Part shown: positions 31,052-39,221 of the stretch, one piece after another
How the letters are laid out: every line of letters starts with the position of its first letter
Numbering within the stretch: the stretch's first letter is position 1
From: an uncultured Alphaproteobacteria bacterium
GTDB lineage: Bacteria; Pseudomonadota; Alphaproteobacteria; Rhizobiales; Aestuariivirgaceae
Direction of reading: 5' to 3'
DNA: 43,014 bases
Assembly: GCA_937870685.1 (NCBI GenBank)
Contig: CALMZX010000070.1
Coordinates: 1-43,014, forward strand
The notes under the pieces: model-generated
Seen by the model: the letters and a program-made list of their open reading frames with translations, nothing else
What the model was told of the DNA's origin: nothing
Database searches by the model: none
Translations under genes and position numbers: made by a program

Positions 31052-33913
31052 ATGCTGATCAAGGAAACCGATTTCGGAACGCCGGCCGCCAGCGGCAAGA
31101 TGGTGACGCTTGAAATTGACGGGCAGGAAATCAGCGTGCCGGAAGGCACGTCGATCATGCGCGCGGCGATGGAGATGGGCACCAAGATTCCCAAACTCTG
31201 CGCCACGGACTCGCTCAAGTCCTTCGGCTCGTGCCGCCTGTGCCTTGTGGAGATCGAGGGCCGCAAGGGCACGCCTGCCTCCTGCACCACGCCGGTTGCA
31301 CCCGGTATCAAGGTGAAGACCGAGACGCCGCGCCTGAACCAGCTGCGCAAGGGCGTGATGGAGCTTTACATCTCCGATCATCCGCTCGACTGCCTCACCT
31401 GTGCCGCCAATGGTGACTGCGAATTGCAGGACATGGCCGGTGCCGTGGGCCTGCGCGACGTGCGTTATGGTTATGCGGGCGACAACCACACCGCGCCCTG
31501 CAAGGCCAATGGCGAAGAGAATTTCCGCTACAAGCCCAAGGATGAATCGAACCCCTACTTCACCTTCGACCCGGCAAAGTGCATCGTCTGTTCGCGCTGT
31601 GTGCGCGCCTGTGAAGAGGTGCAGGGCACTTTCGCGCTGACCATCGATGGCCGCGGCTTCGCCTCGCATGTTTCCGCCGGCATGGATGAAGGTTTCCTCG
31701 CGTCGGAATGCGTTTCCTGCGGCGCCTGCGTGCAGGCCTGCCCGACAGCAACCCTCACTGAGAAATCCGTCATTGCCAAAGGCCAGGCGGAACATTCGGT
31801 GGTCACCACCTGCGCCTATTGCGGTGTCGGCTGTTCCTTCAAGGCGGAGATGAAGGGCGAAGATGTCGTCCGCATGGTGCCCTACAAGGATGGTGGCGCC
31901 AATGAAGGCCACTCCTGCGTCAAGGGCCGCTTCGCCTGGGGCTATGCCACCCACAAGGACCGCATCACAAGCCCGATGATCCGTGAACGGATTACCGATC
32001 CGTGGAAGGAAGTGAGCTGGGACGAGGCGATCCGGCACACGGCGCGGCGCTTCAAGGACATCCAGTCCCGATACGGTGTCGGTTCGATTGGCGGCATCAC
32101 TTCGTCGCGCTGCACCAACGAAGAAGTCTATGTGGTGCAGAAGATGATCCGCGCCGCCTTCCGCAACAACAACACCGACACCTGCGCCCGCGTCTGCCAT
32201 TCGCCCACCGGCTATGGCCTGTCCAAGACCTTCGGCACGTCCGCCGGCACCCAGGATTTCCGCAGCGTCGACGAGGCCGACGTCATCATGGTGATCGGCG
32301 CCAACCCCACGGACGGACACCCCGTGTTCGGCAGCCGCATGAAGAAGCGCATCCGCGCCGGGGCGAAGCTGATCGTCGTCGATCCGCGCCGCACCGACTC
32401 GGCCCGCAGCCCGCACGTCAAGGCAGCCTTCCACCTGCCGCTTCTGCCGGGCACCAACGTCGCCATCATCAATGCCATGGCGCATACCATCCTGACGGAA
32501 GGGCTGGAGAACAAGGCCTTCGTGGCGGAACGCTGCGAGTCAAAGGATTTCCAGCACTGGGCGAATTTCATCCGTGAACGGAGGAACTCGCCGGAGGTTC
32601 TCGGGCCCATCGCCAATGTGGACCCGGAAGCGATCCGCGGCGCGGCACGGCTCTATGCCACGGGCGGCAAGGCCGCCATCTATTATGGCCTCGGCGTCAC
32701 CGAACACAGCCAGGGCTCGACCATGGTCATGGGCATGGCAAACCTTGCCATGCTCACCGGCAACATCGGCGAGCGCGGCATGGGTGTGAACCCGCTTCGC
32801 GGCCAGAACAACGTGCAGGGCTCCTGCGACATGGGTTCCTTCCCGCATGAACTGCCGGGCTACCGCCACGTCAGCGATGACAATGTGCGCCAGCAGTTCG
32901 AGAGCGCCTGGAACATCACGCTCGATCCGGAACCGGGCCTGCGCATTCCCAACATGTTCAACGCCGCCATCGAAGGCACCTTCAAGGGCATCTTCGTGCA
33001 GGGAGAAGACCCGGCCCAGTCCGACCCCAACACGCAGCATGTCACGGCGGCACTTGCCAACATGGAATGCGTTGTCGTGCAGGATCTGTTCCTCAACGAG
33101 ACGGCGGCCTATGCCCATGTCTTCCTGCCGGGCACATCCTTCCTCGAAAAGGACGGCACCTTCACCAACGCGGAGCGTCGCATCAACCGCGTGCGCCAGG
33201 TGAAGAAGCCGCTGCAGGGCAAGCACGAGTGGGAAGTGGTCTGCGACCTCGCCACGGCCATGGGCTACGAGATGAAGTACGCCAACGCTTCCGAGATCAT
33301 GGACGAGATCGCGCGGCTCACGCCTGCCTTCAAGGGTGTGTCCTTCGCCAAGATCGACGCCATGGGCTCGGTGCAGTGGCCGTGTAACGACGCGGCGCCT
33401 GATGGCACGCCGATCATGCATGTGGGCAAGTTCGTACGGGGCCTCGGCAAGTTCATGATCACCGAATATGTGCCGACGGATGAGCGCACCAATCGCGAGT
33501 TCCCCCTCATCCTGACGACTGGCCGCATCCTCTCGCAATACAATGTGGGGGCACAGACACGTCGCACCGAGAATGTCGCCTGGCATGCCGAAGACGTGCT
33601 GGAAATCCATCCGCATGATGCCGAGGTGCGCGGCATCCGGCACGGCCAGCTGGTTTCCATTGCCTCGCGCATGGGGGCAACCTCGCTGCGTGCCGATGTG
33701 ACCGACCGCATCCCACAGGGCGTTGTGTACACCACCTTCCACCATCCGGTGTCGGGTGCCAACGTGATCACCACCGAGTTCTCGGACTGGGCCACCAACT
33801 GCCCCGAGTACAAGGTGACGGCTGTGCAGGTCACGCTCTCCAACCGCCAGTCCGACTGGCAGGACGAGTGGGAGGTGCGTGAGCGCGAGAACAAGCGGGT
33901 GGCGGCGGAGTGA
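31052..33913 (+). CDS. fdsA: NAD-dependent formate dehydrogenase alpha subunit (molybdenum/tungsten, Cys-type)
   Basis: A 953-residue catalytic subunit. The N-terminus holds a 2Fe-2S ferredoxin domain (CATDSLKSFGSCRLCLVEIE) and a His-containing Nuo-like cluster (DHPLDCLTCAANGDCELQDM). Two 4Fe-4S ferredoxin motifs follow (CIVCSRCVRACEEVQG, CVSCGACVQACPTATL) and a further cluster CAYCGVGCSF at the start of the molybdopterin domain. The active-site residue is Cys382 in CARVCHSPTGYG, so no selenocysteine is needed. MoCo-binding segments GANPTDGHPVFGSRMKK and GMGVNPLRGQNNVQGSCDMG and the C-terminal dinucleotide-binding domain complete it. It oxidises formate to CO2 in the cytoplasm, completing the oxidation of one-carbon units. 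Confidence 0.97.
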   Translation: MLIKETDFGTPAASGKMVTLEIDGQEISVPEGTSIMRAAMEMGTKIPKLCATDSLKSFGSCRLCLVEIEGRKGTPASCTTPVAPGIKVKTETPRLNQLRKGVMELYISDHPLDCLTCAANGDCELQDMAGAVGLRDVRYGYAGDNHTAPCKANGEENFRYKPKDESNPYFTFDPAKCIVCSRCVRACEEVQGTFALTIDGRGFASHVSAGMDEGFLASECVSCGACVQACPTATLTEKSVIAKGQAEHSVVTTCAYCGVGCSFKAEMKGEDVVRMVPYKDGGANEGHSCVKGRFAWGYATHKDRITSPMIRERITDPWKEVSWDEAIRHTARRFKDIQSRYGVGSIGGITSSRCTNEEVYVVQKMIRAAFRNNNTDTCARVCHSPTGYGLSKTFGTSAGTQDFRSVDEADVIMVIGANPTDGHPVFGSRMKKRIRAGAKLIVVDPRRTDSARSPHVKAAFHLPLLPGTNVAIINAMAHTILTEGLENKAFVAERCESKDFQHWANFIRERRNSPEVLGPIANVDPEAIRGAARLYATGGKAAIYYGLGVTEHSQGSTMVMGMANLAMLTGNIGERGMGVNPLRGQNNVQGSCDMGSFPHELPGYRHVSDDNVRQQFESAWNITLDPEPGLRIPNMFNAAIEGTFKGIFVQGEDPAQSDPNTQHVTAALANMECVVVQDLFLNETAAYAHVFLPGTSFLEKDGTFTNAERRINRVRQVKKPLQGKHEWEVVCDLATAMGYEMKYANASEIMDEIARLTPAFKGVSFAKIDAMGSVQWPCNDAAPDGTPIMHVGKFVRGLGKFMITEYVPTDERTNREFPLILTTGRILSQYNVGAQTRRTENVAWHAEDVLEIHPHDAEVRGIRHGQLVSIASRMGATSLRADVTDRIPQGVVYTTFHHPVSGANVITTEFSDWATNCPEYKVTAVQVTLSNRQSDWQDEWEVRERENKRVAAE

Positions 33914-34722
33914 ACCCGGCGCGAATGGCCACCGGACGCGAAGCGTCATGCTCCATATCCGTCACCGGCACCCTGAACGGCGAACCGCACACCTGGTCGC
34001 TGCCCGAGGAAGTGCCGGTGTCGCTGCAACTCAATTCCGTGTCCTATGCGGTGATGATGGCCACACCAGCCGATCTTGAGGATTTTGCCACCGGCTTCGT
34101 GCTGTCCGAGGGGCTTGTGGCCCATGCCTCGCATGTGGGTGCCGTGCTGGCCTTTCCGTCTGGTGAAGGCTTCACGGCGGATGTGGCCATGGCGCCGGAG
34201 AAATTGCTCCGTGAGCGGATGGTATCACGGTCTCTGGAGGGCCGCGTTGGCTGCGGCCTGTGCGGCATCGCCGAAATGGAGGATGCGATCCGCATGCCGC
34301 CGGGCAGGCTGCCGCACGCGCCGCTTTCCGCCCCGGCGGTGGCCCGCGCCTTCGAGGCCCTGCCGCGCTACCAGCCCATGAACGCCATCAACCGCACGGT
34401 GCATGCCGCCGCGTGGTGTGACGCTGCCGGGAACATTCTTCTGGCGCGCGAAGACGTGGGCCGCCACAATGCACTCGACAAGCTGATCGGCGCCATGGCA
34501 CGGACACGTGTTCCGCCTACGGACGGTTTTGCCGTGATGTCGTCGCGCTGTTCCTTTGAACTGGTGCAGAAATGCGCCACCGCCGGCATCAGCGGTCTGG
34601 CGACAGTTTCGGCCCCCACTGCCCTTGCCCACCGGCTGGCGCGGCAGGCGGGCCTTTCCCTTGCGGCACTCGCAAAACAGGGTGTCATGACATTTGATGG
34701 AGATGAACATGGAAATCCGTGA
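33910..34722 (+). CDS. fdhD: Formate dehydrogenase sulfurtransferase/accessory protein FdhD (FdsC)
   Basis: A 270-residue FdhD family protein starting with GTG 33910, which overlaps the fdsA stop as GTGA; ATG 33925 is an alternative. Key sequences are LQLNSVSYAVMMATPADLED, FATGFVLSEGLV, the cysteine pair in GCGLCGIAEMED that transfers sulfur to the molybdenum cofactor, REDVGRHNALDKLIGAM, and MSSRCSFELVQKCATAGIS. It is needed to sulfurate and insert bis-MGD into the catalytic subunit. The 3' end overlaps fdsD by 14 bases. Confidence 0.95.
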   Translation: MNPARMATGREASCSISVTGTLNGEPHTWSLPEEVPVSLQLNSVSYAVMMATPADLEDFATGFVLSEGLVAHASHVGAVLAFPSGEGFTADVAMAPEKLLRERMVSRSLEGRVGCGLCGIAEMEDAIRMPPGRLPHAPLSAPAVARAFEALPRYQPMNAINRTVHAAAWCDAAGNILLAREDVGRHNALDKLIGAMARTRVPPTDGFAVMSSRCSFELVQKCATAGISGLATVSAPTALAHRLARQAGLSLAALAKQGVMTFDGDEHGNP

Positions 34723-34930
34723 CACGGTGCGCATGGCGAACCAGATCGGCGACTTTTTCAAGAGCTATCCAGAACAGGAAGCGCTTGATGGCATCGCCGA
34801 GCACATCAACAAGTTCTGGGAACCGCGCATGCGCCGCATTTTCTTCACGCACATGGACGCGGGCGGCAAGGACATCAGCGAGATCGTGAAGAAGGCCGTG
34901 CCGCTGATCAAGCGCCCGAAGGCGGCGTAA
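34709..34930 (+). CDS. fdsD: Formate dehydrogenase delta subunit
   Basis: I start at ATG 34709 (MEIRDTVRMANQIGDFFKSY), with GGAG at 34699-34702 upstream; ATGs at 34697 and 34703 are also in frame. The 73-residue protein has the family signature MANQIGDFF and HINKFWEPRMRR. FdsD is a small chaperone-like subunit needed for assembly of the molybdenum enzyme. It is the last gene of the operon; a repeat cluster follows directly and may form the end of the transcript. Confidence 0.94.
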   Translation: MEIRDTVRMANQIGDFFKSYPEQEALDGIAEHINKFWEPRMRRIFFTHMDAGGKDISEIVKKAVPLIKRPKAA

Positions 34931-34940
34931 CAACACGTCA

Positions 34941-35145
34941 TGGGTGGCCCGCCTGAAGCGGGCCATGACGGTGCTGTTTTGGAGCGCAGCCCGCATCCGG
35001 CCATGGGTGGCCCGCCTGAAGCGGGCCATGACGGTGCCGTTTTGGAACGCATCCGGTATGGATGGACTGCCTGAAGCAGGCCATGACGAGGTACATTGGG
35101 AACGCAGTTTTGTTCCGTCATGGCCCGCTTCAGGCGGGCCATCCA
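34941..35145. repeat. Cluster of four palindromic 29-base repeats (three direct, one inverted)
   Basis: Copies lie at 34941-34969, 35004-35032, 35059-35087 (direct) and 35117-35145 (inverted). Each core is a hairpin GGCCCGC-CTGAA-GCGGGCC; the third copy is diverged (GGACTGC...GCAGGCC). The spacers also share a motif with GTTTTGGA and CGCATCCGG. The arrangement is like REP/BIME elements. It fills the gap between fdsD and the convergent XRE gene and may act as a two-way transcription end or mRNA stabiliser. Confidence 0.85.
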
Positions 35146-35161
35146 CATCATGCGCGTCGCC

Positions 35162-35914
35162 TCACTCCGGCTGGAGGATGATGAAGGGTTCGGTGATGCA
35201 GCGGCGCAGGAGTTTTTCGTAAGTCCCGTAGTCCGCCTCTTCCGGCTTGATCAGGCCGAAGCGCGGGTCGCTGCCGAAGCGGCGCACGGGGATCAGCACG
35301 ATCGGAATGGCGATGGGCATCAGTGTCGCGCCCTTGCCGGATTGCAGCGTCGCCAGCAGGCCGAACATCTCGCCGCCGATCATCGGCCGTGAAAGTGTCG
35401 CCATGCGATGCTGGCCGTGCTTGTTGGTGACGAGATAGATGTAGCCCGACTGGTGCGGCACCGAGACATAGCCATCCTGCTTGTAAGCCGTGTCGAGGCG
35501 CTCGCTTTCCTGGAACACCAGATGGGAGACCGATTGCTCCCAGGCAATCTCGGTGCGGTAGGCGTAGATCCCCTTGCTCACGCTGAAGGAGGGGCGCAGC
35601 GTCAGGTAGTTGCCTTCCAGCCATTTCACCGCCGGGCGTGAATAGGAGCCGAGCGACTCCGGTGCCAGGGCCGCATCGCTCACGGCATGTCCGTTGCCTG
35701 CCTTGCGCAGCTTCATGCCGAGTGCTGATTCCAGCCGCACCACGGTCGCCAGCGTGAAGGGCCGCTGGCCGGACATGGCCTTTTCCAGTGTCGAGAGTGA
35801 CAGCTTGGCGGTCTCCGCCAGCCCGGCGCGCGTCAGGCGGCGCTTGGCCAATTCCTCGCGGATCAGGCCGCTGATGGCCCGGTTCTCTTCCGCCGAGAGG
35901 TCTTCATCCGACAT
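35162..35914 (-). CDS. XRE-family helix-turn-helix regulator with C-terminal sensor-like domain
   Basis: I start at MSDEDLSAEENRAISGLIRE (ATG 35914), giving 250 residues. Residues about 15-70 are a lambda-repressor-type helix-turn-helix (RLTRAGLAETAKLSLSTLEK AMSGQ). The C-terminal 160 residues have a beta-rich pattern (KWLEGNYLTLRPSFSVSKGI, SGYIYLVTNKHGQHRM, RPMIGGEMFGLL, PIAIPIVLIPVR) that I cannot place in a named family; a small-ligand or signal domain is likely. It is transcribed away from the VIT/VWA-sortase genes with about 170 bases between starts, so it is the obvious candidate to control them. Its target is inferred. Confidence 0.82.
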   Translation of the reverse strand: MSDEDLSAEENRAISGLIREELAKRRLTRAGLAETAKLSLSTLEKAMSGQRPFTLATVVRLESALGMKLRKAGNGHAVSDAALAPESLGSYSRPAVKWLEGNYLTLRPSFSVSKGIYAYRTEIAWEQSVSHLVFQESERLDTAYKQDGYVSVPHQSGYIYLVTNKHGQHRMATLSRPMIGGEMFGLLATLQSGKGATLMPIAIPIVLIPVRRFGSDPRFGLIKPEEADYGTYEKLLRRCITEPFIILQPE

Positions 35915-36088
35915 TGCCGTTCCCGTCTTCCGGTGCCCACACAAAACCGTACATATCCGCACAGGGCCACCAAGCGCAAGAAACTGCGGGCGGATTCAGG
36001 CAGAAGAAAGATGGAGTTGACGTTGGCGGCGCAGGGCAATTGTCCGTAGATGAACCATCCGAGGGTGCTCAACTCGGAGGAACGACAA

Positions 36089-38320
36089 GTGCAGAGCCAT
36101 ACGCTTCCCGGCAGCGCAGACAGCCGGATCAAAACCCACCTCGACCGTTTCGTCGCCTGGTTCCTGCTGGCGGTGATGGCTGTCACGGCCTTCATCGGCA
36201 GCGCCGGGGCGGCGACACCGTTCGTCAGCCCCAACGACATGACCAGCGGCAGCCTGCTGCTGAAATCGAAGGACGGCAAGTACCTGGAAGCGCCGCGTCT
36301 CGGTGCCGACTACAGCGTCACAATCTCCGGCCCCACCGGACGCACCATCCTGACCCAGCGTTTCAGCAACCCGGCCAATGGCTGGGTGGAAGGTGTCTAT
36401 GTCTTCCCGCTGCCGGAAACGGCAGCCGTGGACACGCTCAAGATCGTGGCGGGCAACCGCGTCATCGTGGGTGAGGTGAAGGAGAAGCAGGAGGCCAAGG
36501 TCATCTATGAGGAGGCCAAGGCGGCTGGGCAGACGGCTTCGCTCCTCGAACAGGAACGCCCCAACCTGTTCACCAACTCGGTCGCCAACATCGGCCCCCA
36601 TGAAACGGTGGTGGTGCAGATCGAGTATCAGGAGACCATCCGCCAGTCGAACGGCAGCTATTCGCTGCGCCTGCCGCTGGTGGTGGTGCCGCGCTACATG
36701 CCCGCCCCCATCGTGCAGACGGTGGATTTCGGCGGCAACGGCTATGGCAGCACGGTCAATGACCCGGTGCCGGACCGCGACCGCATCCAGCCTCCGGTGC
36801 TGGACCCGCGCGTGAACGATCCCGTCAATCCCGTGAGCATCAGCGTTGATCTCTCGGCCGGTTTCGCGCTCGACGCTGTCACCTCGCACCATCATGCCGT
36901 GAAGGTCGAAACGCTGGACGACAGCCACCGCAAGCTGGTGCTGGACGGCGTCGACGTTCCGGCCGACCGTGACTTCGAACTCACCTGGACGGCCAAGGGT
37001 GCCGCGCCGCAGGTTGGCCTGTTCCGCGAAACGGTGAAGGGCAAGGACTATCTGCTCGCCACCGTCACGCCGCCGTCGGTGGCCGCCACGGGCCCGGTGA
37101 AGCCGCGCGAGACCATTTTCGTCATCGACAACTCCGGTTCCATGGATGGCCCCTCCATGCAGCAGGCCAAGGATGCGCTGTTGCAGGGTCTCGAAACGCT
37201 GAAACCGCAGGACCGCTTCAACGTGGTGCGCTTCGACGATACCTTTGACGTGCTGTTCCGCGACGCGGTTCCCGCCAACCGGGAATATCTCGACCAGGCC
37301 CGCGCCTTTGTCTCGGCGCTGCAGGCCAATGGCGGCACGGAAATGGTGCCGGCCCTGAAGGCTGCCCTGATCGATGGCAACGCCGCTGACTCCAAGACCT
37401 TGCGGCAGGTGGTGTTCATCACCGATGGCGCCATCGGCAACGAGCAGGAACTGTTCGCCACCATCGGCCAGGGCCGTGGCCGCAGCCGCATCTTCATGGT
37501 GGGCATCGGTTCCGCCCCCAACACCTACCTGATGACGCGCGCCGCCGAGATGGGCCGCGGCACCTTCACGCTGATCAGCGAAGTGGACCAGGTGAAGGCC
37601 CGCATGGAGGAGCTGTTCAACAAGATCGGCCAGCCGGTGGTGACGGGCCTTTCTGCCACGCTGGATGGCTCGGCCGCCGTGCTCTCGCCGTCGCAGTTGC
37701 CGGACCTCTATCGCGGTGAGCCGGTGCTGATGATGGCGGAAGCTGCCACGCTCAAGGGCACACTGAAGGTCGATGGCATGATCGGTGACACGCCGTGGAC
37801 TGTCTCGCTTCCGGTCTCTGCCGCAGCACAGGGCAAGGGCATTTCCAAGCTCTGGGCGCATCGCAAGGTGGCAGAGATCGAAACCGCCTCCACGCTGAAC
37901 CAGATCAGCATGGACGAGGCCAACAGGCAGGTGCTCAGCGTTGCCCTCACGCACCAGATCGTCTCCTCGCAGACGAGCCTGATCGCGGTGGACAAGACGC
38001 CCAAGCGTCCACTGAACCAGCCGCTGACGCGCGCCGAGGTGCCGCTCAACCTGCCGGCTGGCTGGAACTTCGACAAGGTGTTCGGCAAGGACATTCCGCA
38101 GCCGCTTCCCCTGAAGAAGGACGAGCGCGATGCGATGGCCGACGCTTATGTGCAGCTGGCCATGACGGAGGCTCCGGCCATGGCTGCGGCACCGCAGCAG
38201 GTGGCCCTGCCGCAGGGTTCCACGCCGGCCGGCCTGCTTGCCATCCTTGCTGCCGTGCTTGGGCTGATGGCGCTCGCCTTCCGCCTGCTCGCCCACGCCC
38301 TGACGCCGAAAGCCGCCTGA
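36089..38320 (+). CDS. VIT/VWA-domain sortase-dependent surface protein
   Basis: I start at GTG 36089, since GGAGG (36076-36080) lies eight bases upstream; ATG 36050 has no such site. The 743-residue protein has a signal peptide/membrane segment (about 20-42, FVAWFLLAVMAVTAFIGSAG) and a VIT domain (VEGVYVFPLPETAAVDTLKI, EKQEAKVIYEEAKAAGQ). The VWA domain has the MIDAS motif DNSGS at 347-351 and FITDGAIGNE. The C-terminal sorting signal has LPQGST at 707-712, a membrane helix (LLAILAAVLGLMALAFRLLA) and a short basic tail. It matches the marine proteobacterial sortase-target family. The next gene is its sortase. Metal-dependent adhesion is the likely role. Confidence 0.93.
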   Translation: MQSHTLPGSADSRIKTHLDRFVAWFLLAVMAVTAFIGSAGAATPFVSPNDMTSGSLLLKSKDGKYLEAPRLGADYSVTISGPTGRTILTQRFSNPANGWVEGVYVFPLPETAAVDTLKIVAGNRVIVGEVKEKQEAKVIYEEAKAAGQTASLLEQERPNLFTNSVANIGPHETVVVQIEYQETIRQSNGSYSLRLPLVVVPRYMPAPIVQTVDFGGNGYGSTVNDPVPDRDRIQPPVLDPRVNDPVNPVSISVDLSAGFALDAVTSHHHAVKVETLDDSHRKLVLDGVDVPADRDFELTWTAKGAAPQVGLFRETVKGKDYLLATVTPPSVAATGPVKPRETIFVIDNSGSMDGPSMQQAKDALLQGLETLKPQDRFNVVRFDDTFDVLFRDAVPANREYLDQARAFVSALQANGGTEMVPALKAALIDGNAADSKTLRQVVFITDGAIGNEQELFATIGQGRGRSRIFMVGIGSAPNTYLMTRAAEMGRGTFTLISEVDQVKARMEELFNKIGQPVVTGLSATLDGSAAVLSPSQLPDLYRGEPVLMMAEAATLKGTLKVDGMIGDTPWTVSLPVSAAAQGKGISKLWAHRKVAEIETASTLNQISMDEANRQVLSVALTHQIVSSQTSLIAVDKTPKRPLNQPLTRAEVPLNLPAGWNFDKVFGKDIPQPLPLKKDERDAMADAYVQLAMTEAPAMAAAPQQVALPQGSTPAGLLAILAAVLGLMALAFRLLAHALTPKAA

Positions 38321-38321
38321 C

Positions 38322-38981
38322 GTGACACACACCACACCCGCTTCGCGCCTGCCCGGACAGGGACTTGCACTGCCCGCCGGGCTGGCGCGGAAAGATGGAC
38401 CGGCGACCCCCCGCCGCCGGTCCATCCTCAACCTCCTCTCCGTTCTCTGCATCCTTGGAGCTGTCCTCATGCTGGGCAAGTCGAGTTGGATCATGCTGAA
38501 GGCCGAAGTGAGCCAGGTGCTGCTGGCACGGGCCTTCTCGCAGTCGGTGGCGAGCGGCGAGGCCGTGAAGCCATGGAGCTGGGCCGATACCTGGCCGGTG
38601 GCGGAAATCACCCTGCCCCGCATCGGCGAAACGGCCATCGTTCTCAACGGCGCCACGCCGGAGTCACTCGCCTTCGGGCCAGCGCATGTGTCGGAGACAC
38701 CGCGCCCCGGCGAGCGCGGCACCAGCGTCATCGCCGCCCACCGGGACACCCACTTCGCCTTCCTCAAGGATGTGAAGGTTGGCGATCTCGTCAGCATCAC
38801 GCGCAGCGACGGTCTCACCTTCCGCTACACGGTGACGGGCCTGCGCGTGGCCGACTGGAACCGGAGCGGCATCGACGCGCATGCGCCAGGCCACAAGCTG
38901 GTGCTGACGACCTGCTTTCCCTTCGGCAGCGTGGTGCGTGGGCCGGAACGCTACATCGTCGAGGCGGTGATGGTGCAGTGA
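38322..38981 (+). CDS. Dedicated class-C/D-like proteobacterial sortase
   Basis: A 219-residue sortase starting with GTG 38322, one base after the target gene stop. Residues about 35-60 are a membrane anchor (ILNLLSVLCILGAVLMLG). The catalytic residues are His140 (VIAAHRDTHF), Cys198 (LTTCFPFG) and Arg206 or Arg210 (GPERYIVEA), so it should be active. Sortases cut the sorting motif of a surface protein and attach the protein to a nucleophile; in Gram-negative hosts the acceptor is not known. It is genetically coupled to the VIT/VWA protein, as in the proteobacterial dedicated sortase system. Confidence 0.94.
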   Translation: MTHTTPASRLPGQGLALPAGLARKDGPATPRRRSILNLLSVLCILGAVLMLGKSSWIMLKAEVSQVLLARAFSQSVASGEAVKPWSWADTWPVAEITLPRIGETAIVLNGATPESLAFGPAHVSETPRPGERGTSVIAAHRDTHFAFLKDVKVGDLVSITRSDGLTFRYTVTGLRVADWNRSGIDAHAPGHKLVLTTCFPFGSVVRGPERYIVEAVMVQ

Positions 38982-39021
38982 AGCCAGCCTCCCCACGCCC
39001 GGTTCCAAGAGAAAACAGGAC

Positions 39022-39213
39022 ATGCCCATGATTCTCCTTCGCGATCTTCTCCGCTGGTCGCTCCCCCTGTTCTGGCTCGCTGTTGGCAGTGCCGCATTCT
39101 TCACGGCACACATCATGCGGGTGGAAGAAGCGGCCGCACTTCTGCCGCTGGGCACTGCCGCCATCATACTGTCCGCCACAACGGCGGGGCTCTCGCTGAT
39201 CTGGAAGGCTTGA
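39022..39213 (+). CDS. Small two-helix membrane protein
   Basis: ATG 39022 (63 residues) or ATG 39028 (61); AGGA at 39017-39020 suits the second better. Two hydrophobic segments, LLRWSLPLFWLAVGSAAFF and LPLGTAAIILSATTAGLSLI, are joined by HIMRVEEAAA. No family is recognised. It follows the sortase by 40 bases and ends eight bases before the radical SAM gene start, so it may be co-transcribed with either. Confidence 0.6.
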   Translation: MPMILLRDLLRWSLPLFWLAVGSAAFFTAHIMRVEEAAALLPLGTAAIILSATTAGLSLIWKA

Positions 39214-39221
39214 AATTCTCC

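Noticed and set aside
35996-38818. 940-codon open frame on the minus strand, antisense to the VIT/VWA and sortase genes
   Set aside because: Same kind of shadow; the plus strand has VWA, sorting signal and sortase motifs.
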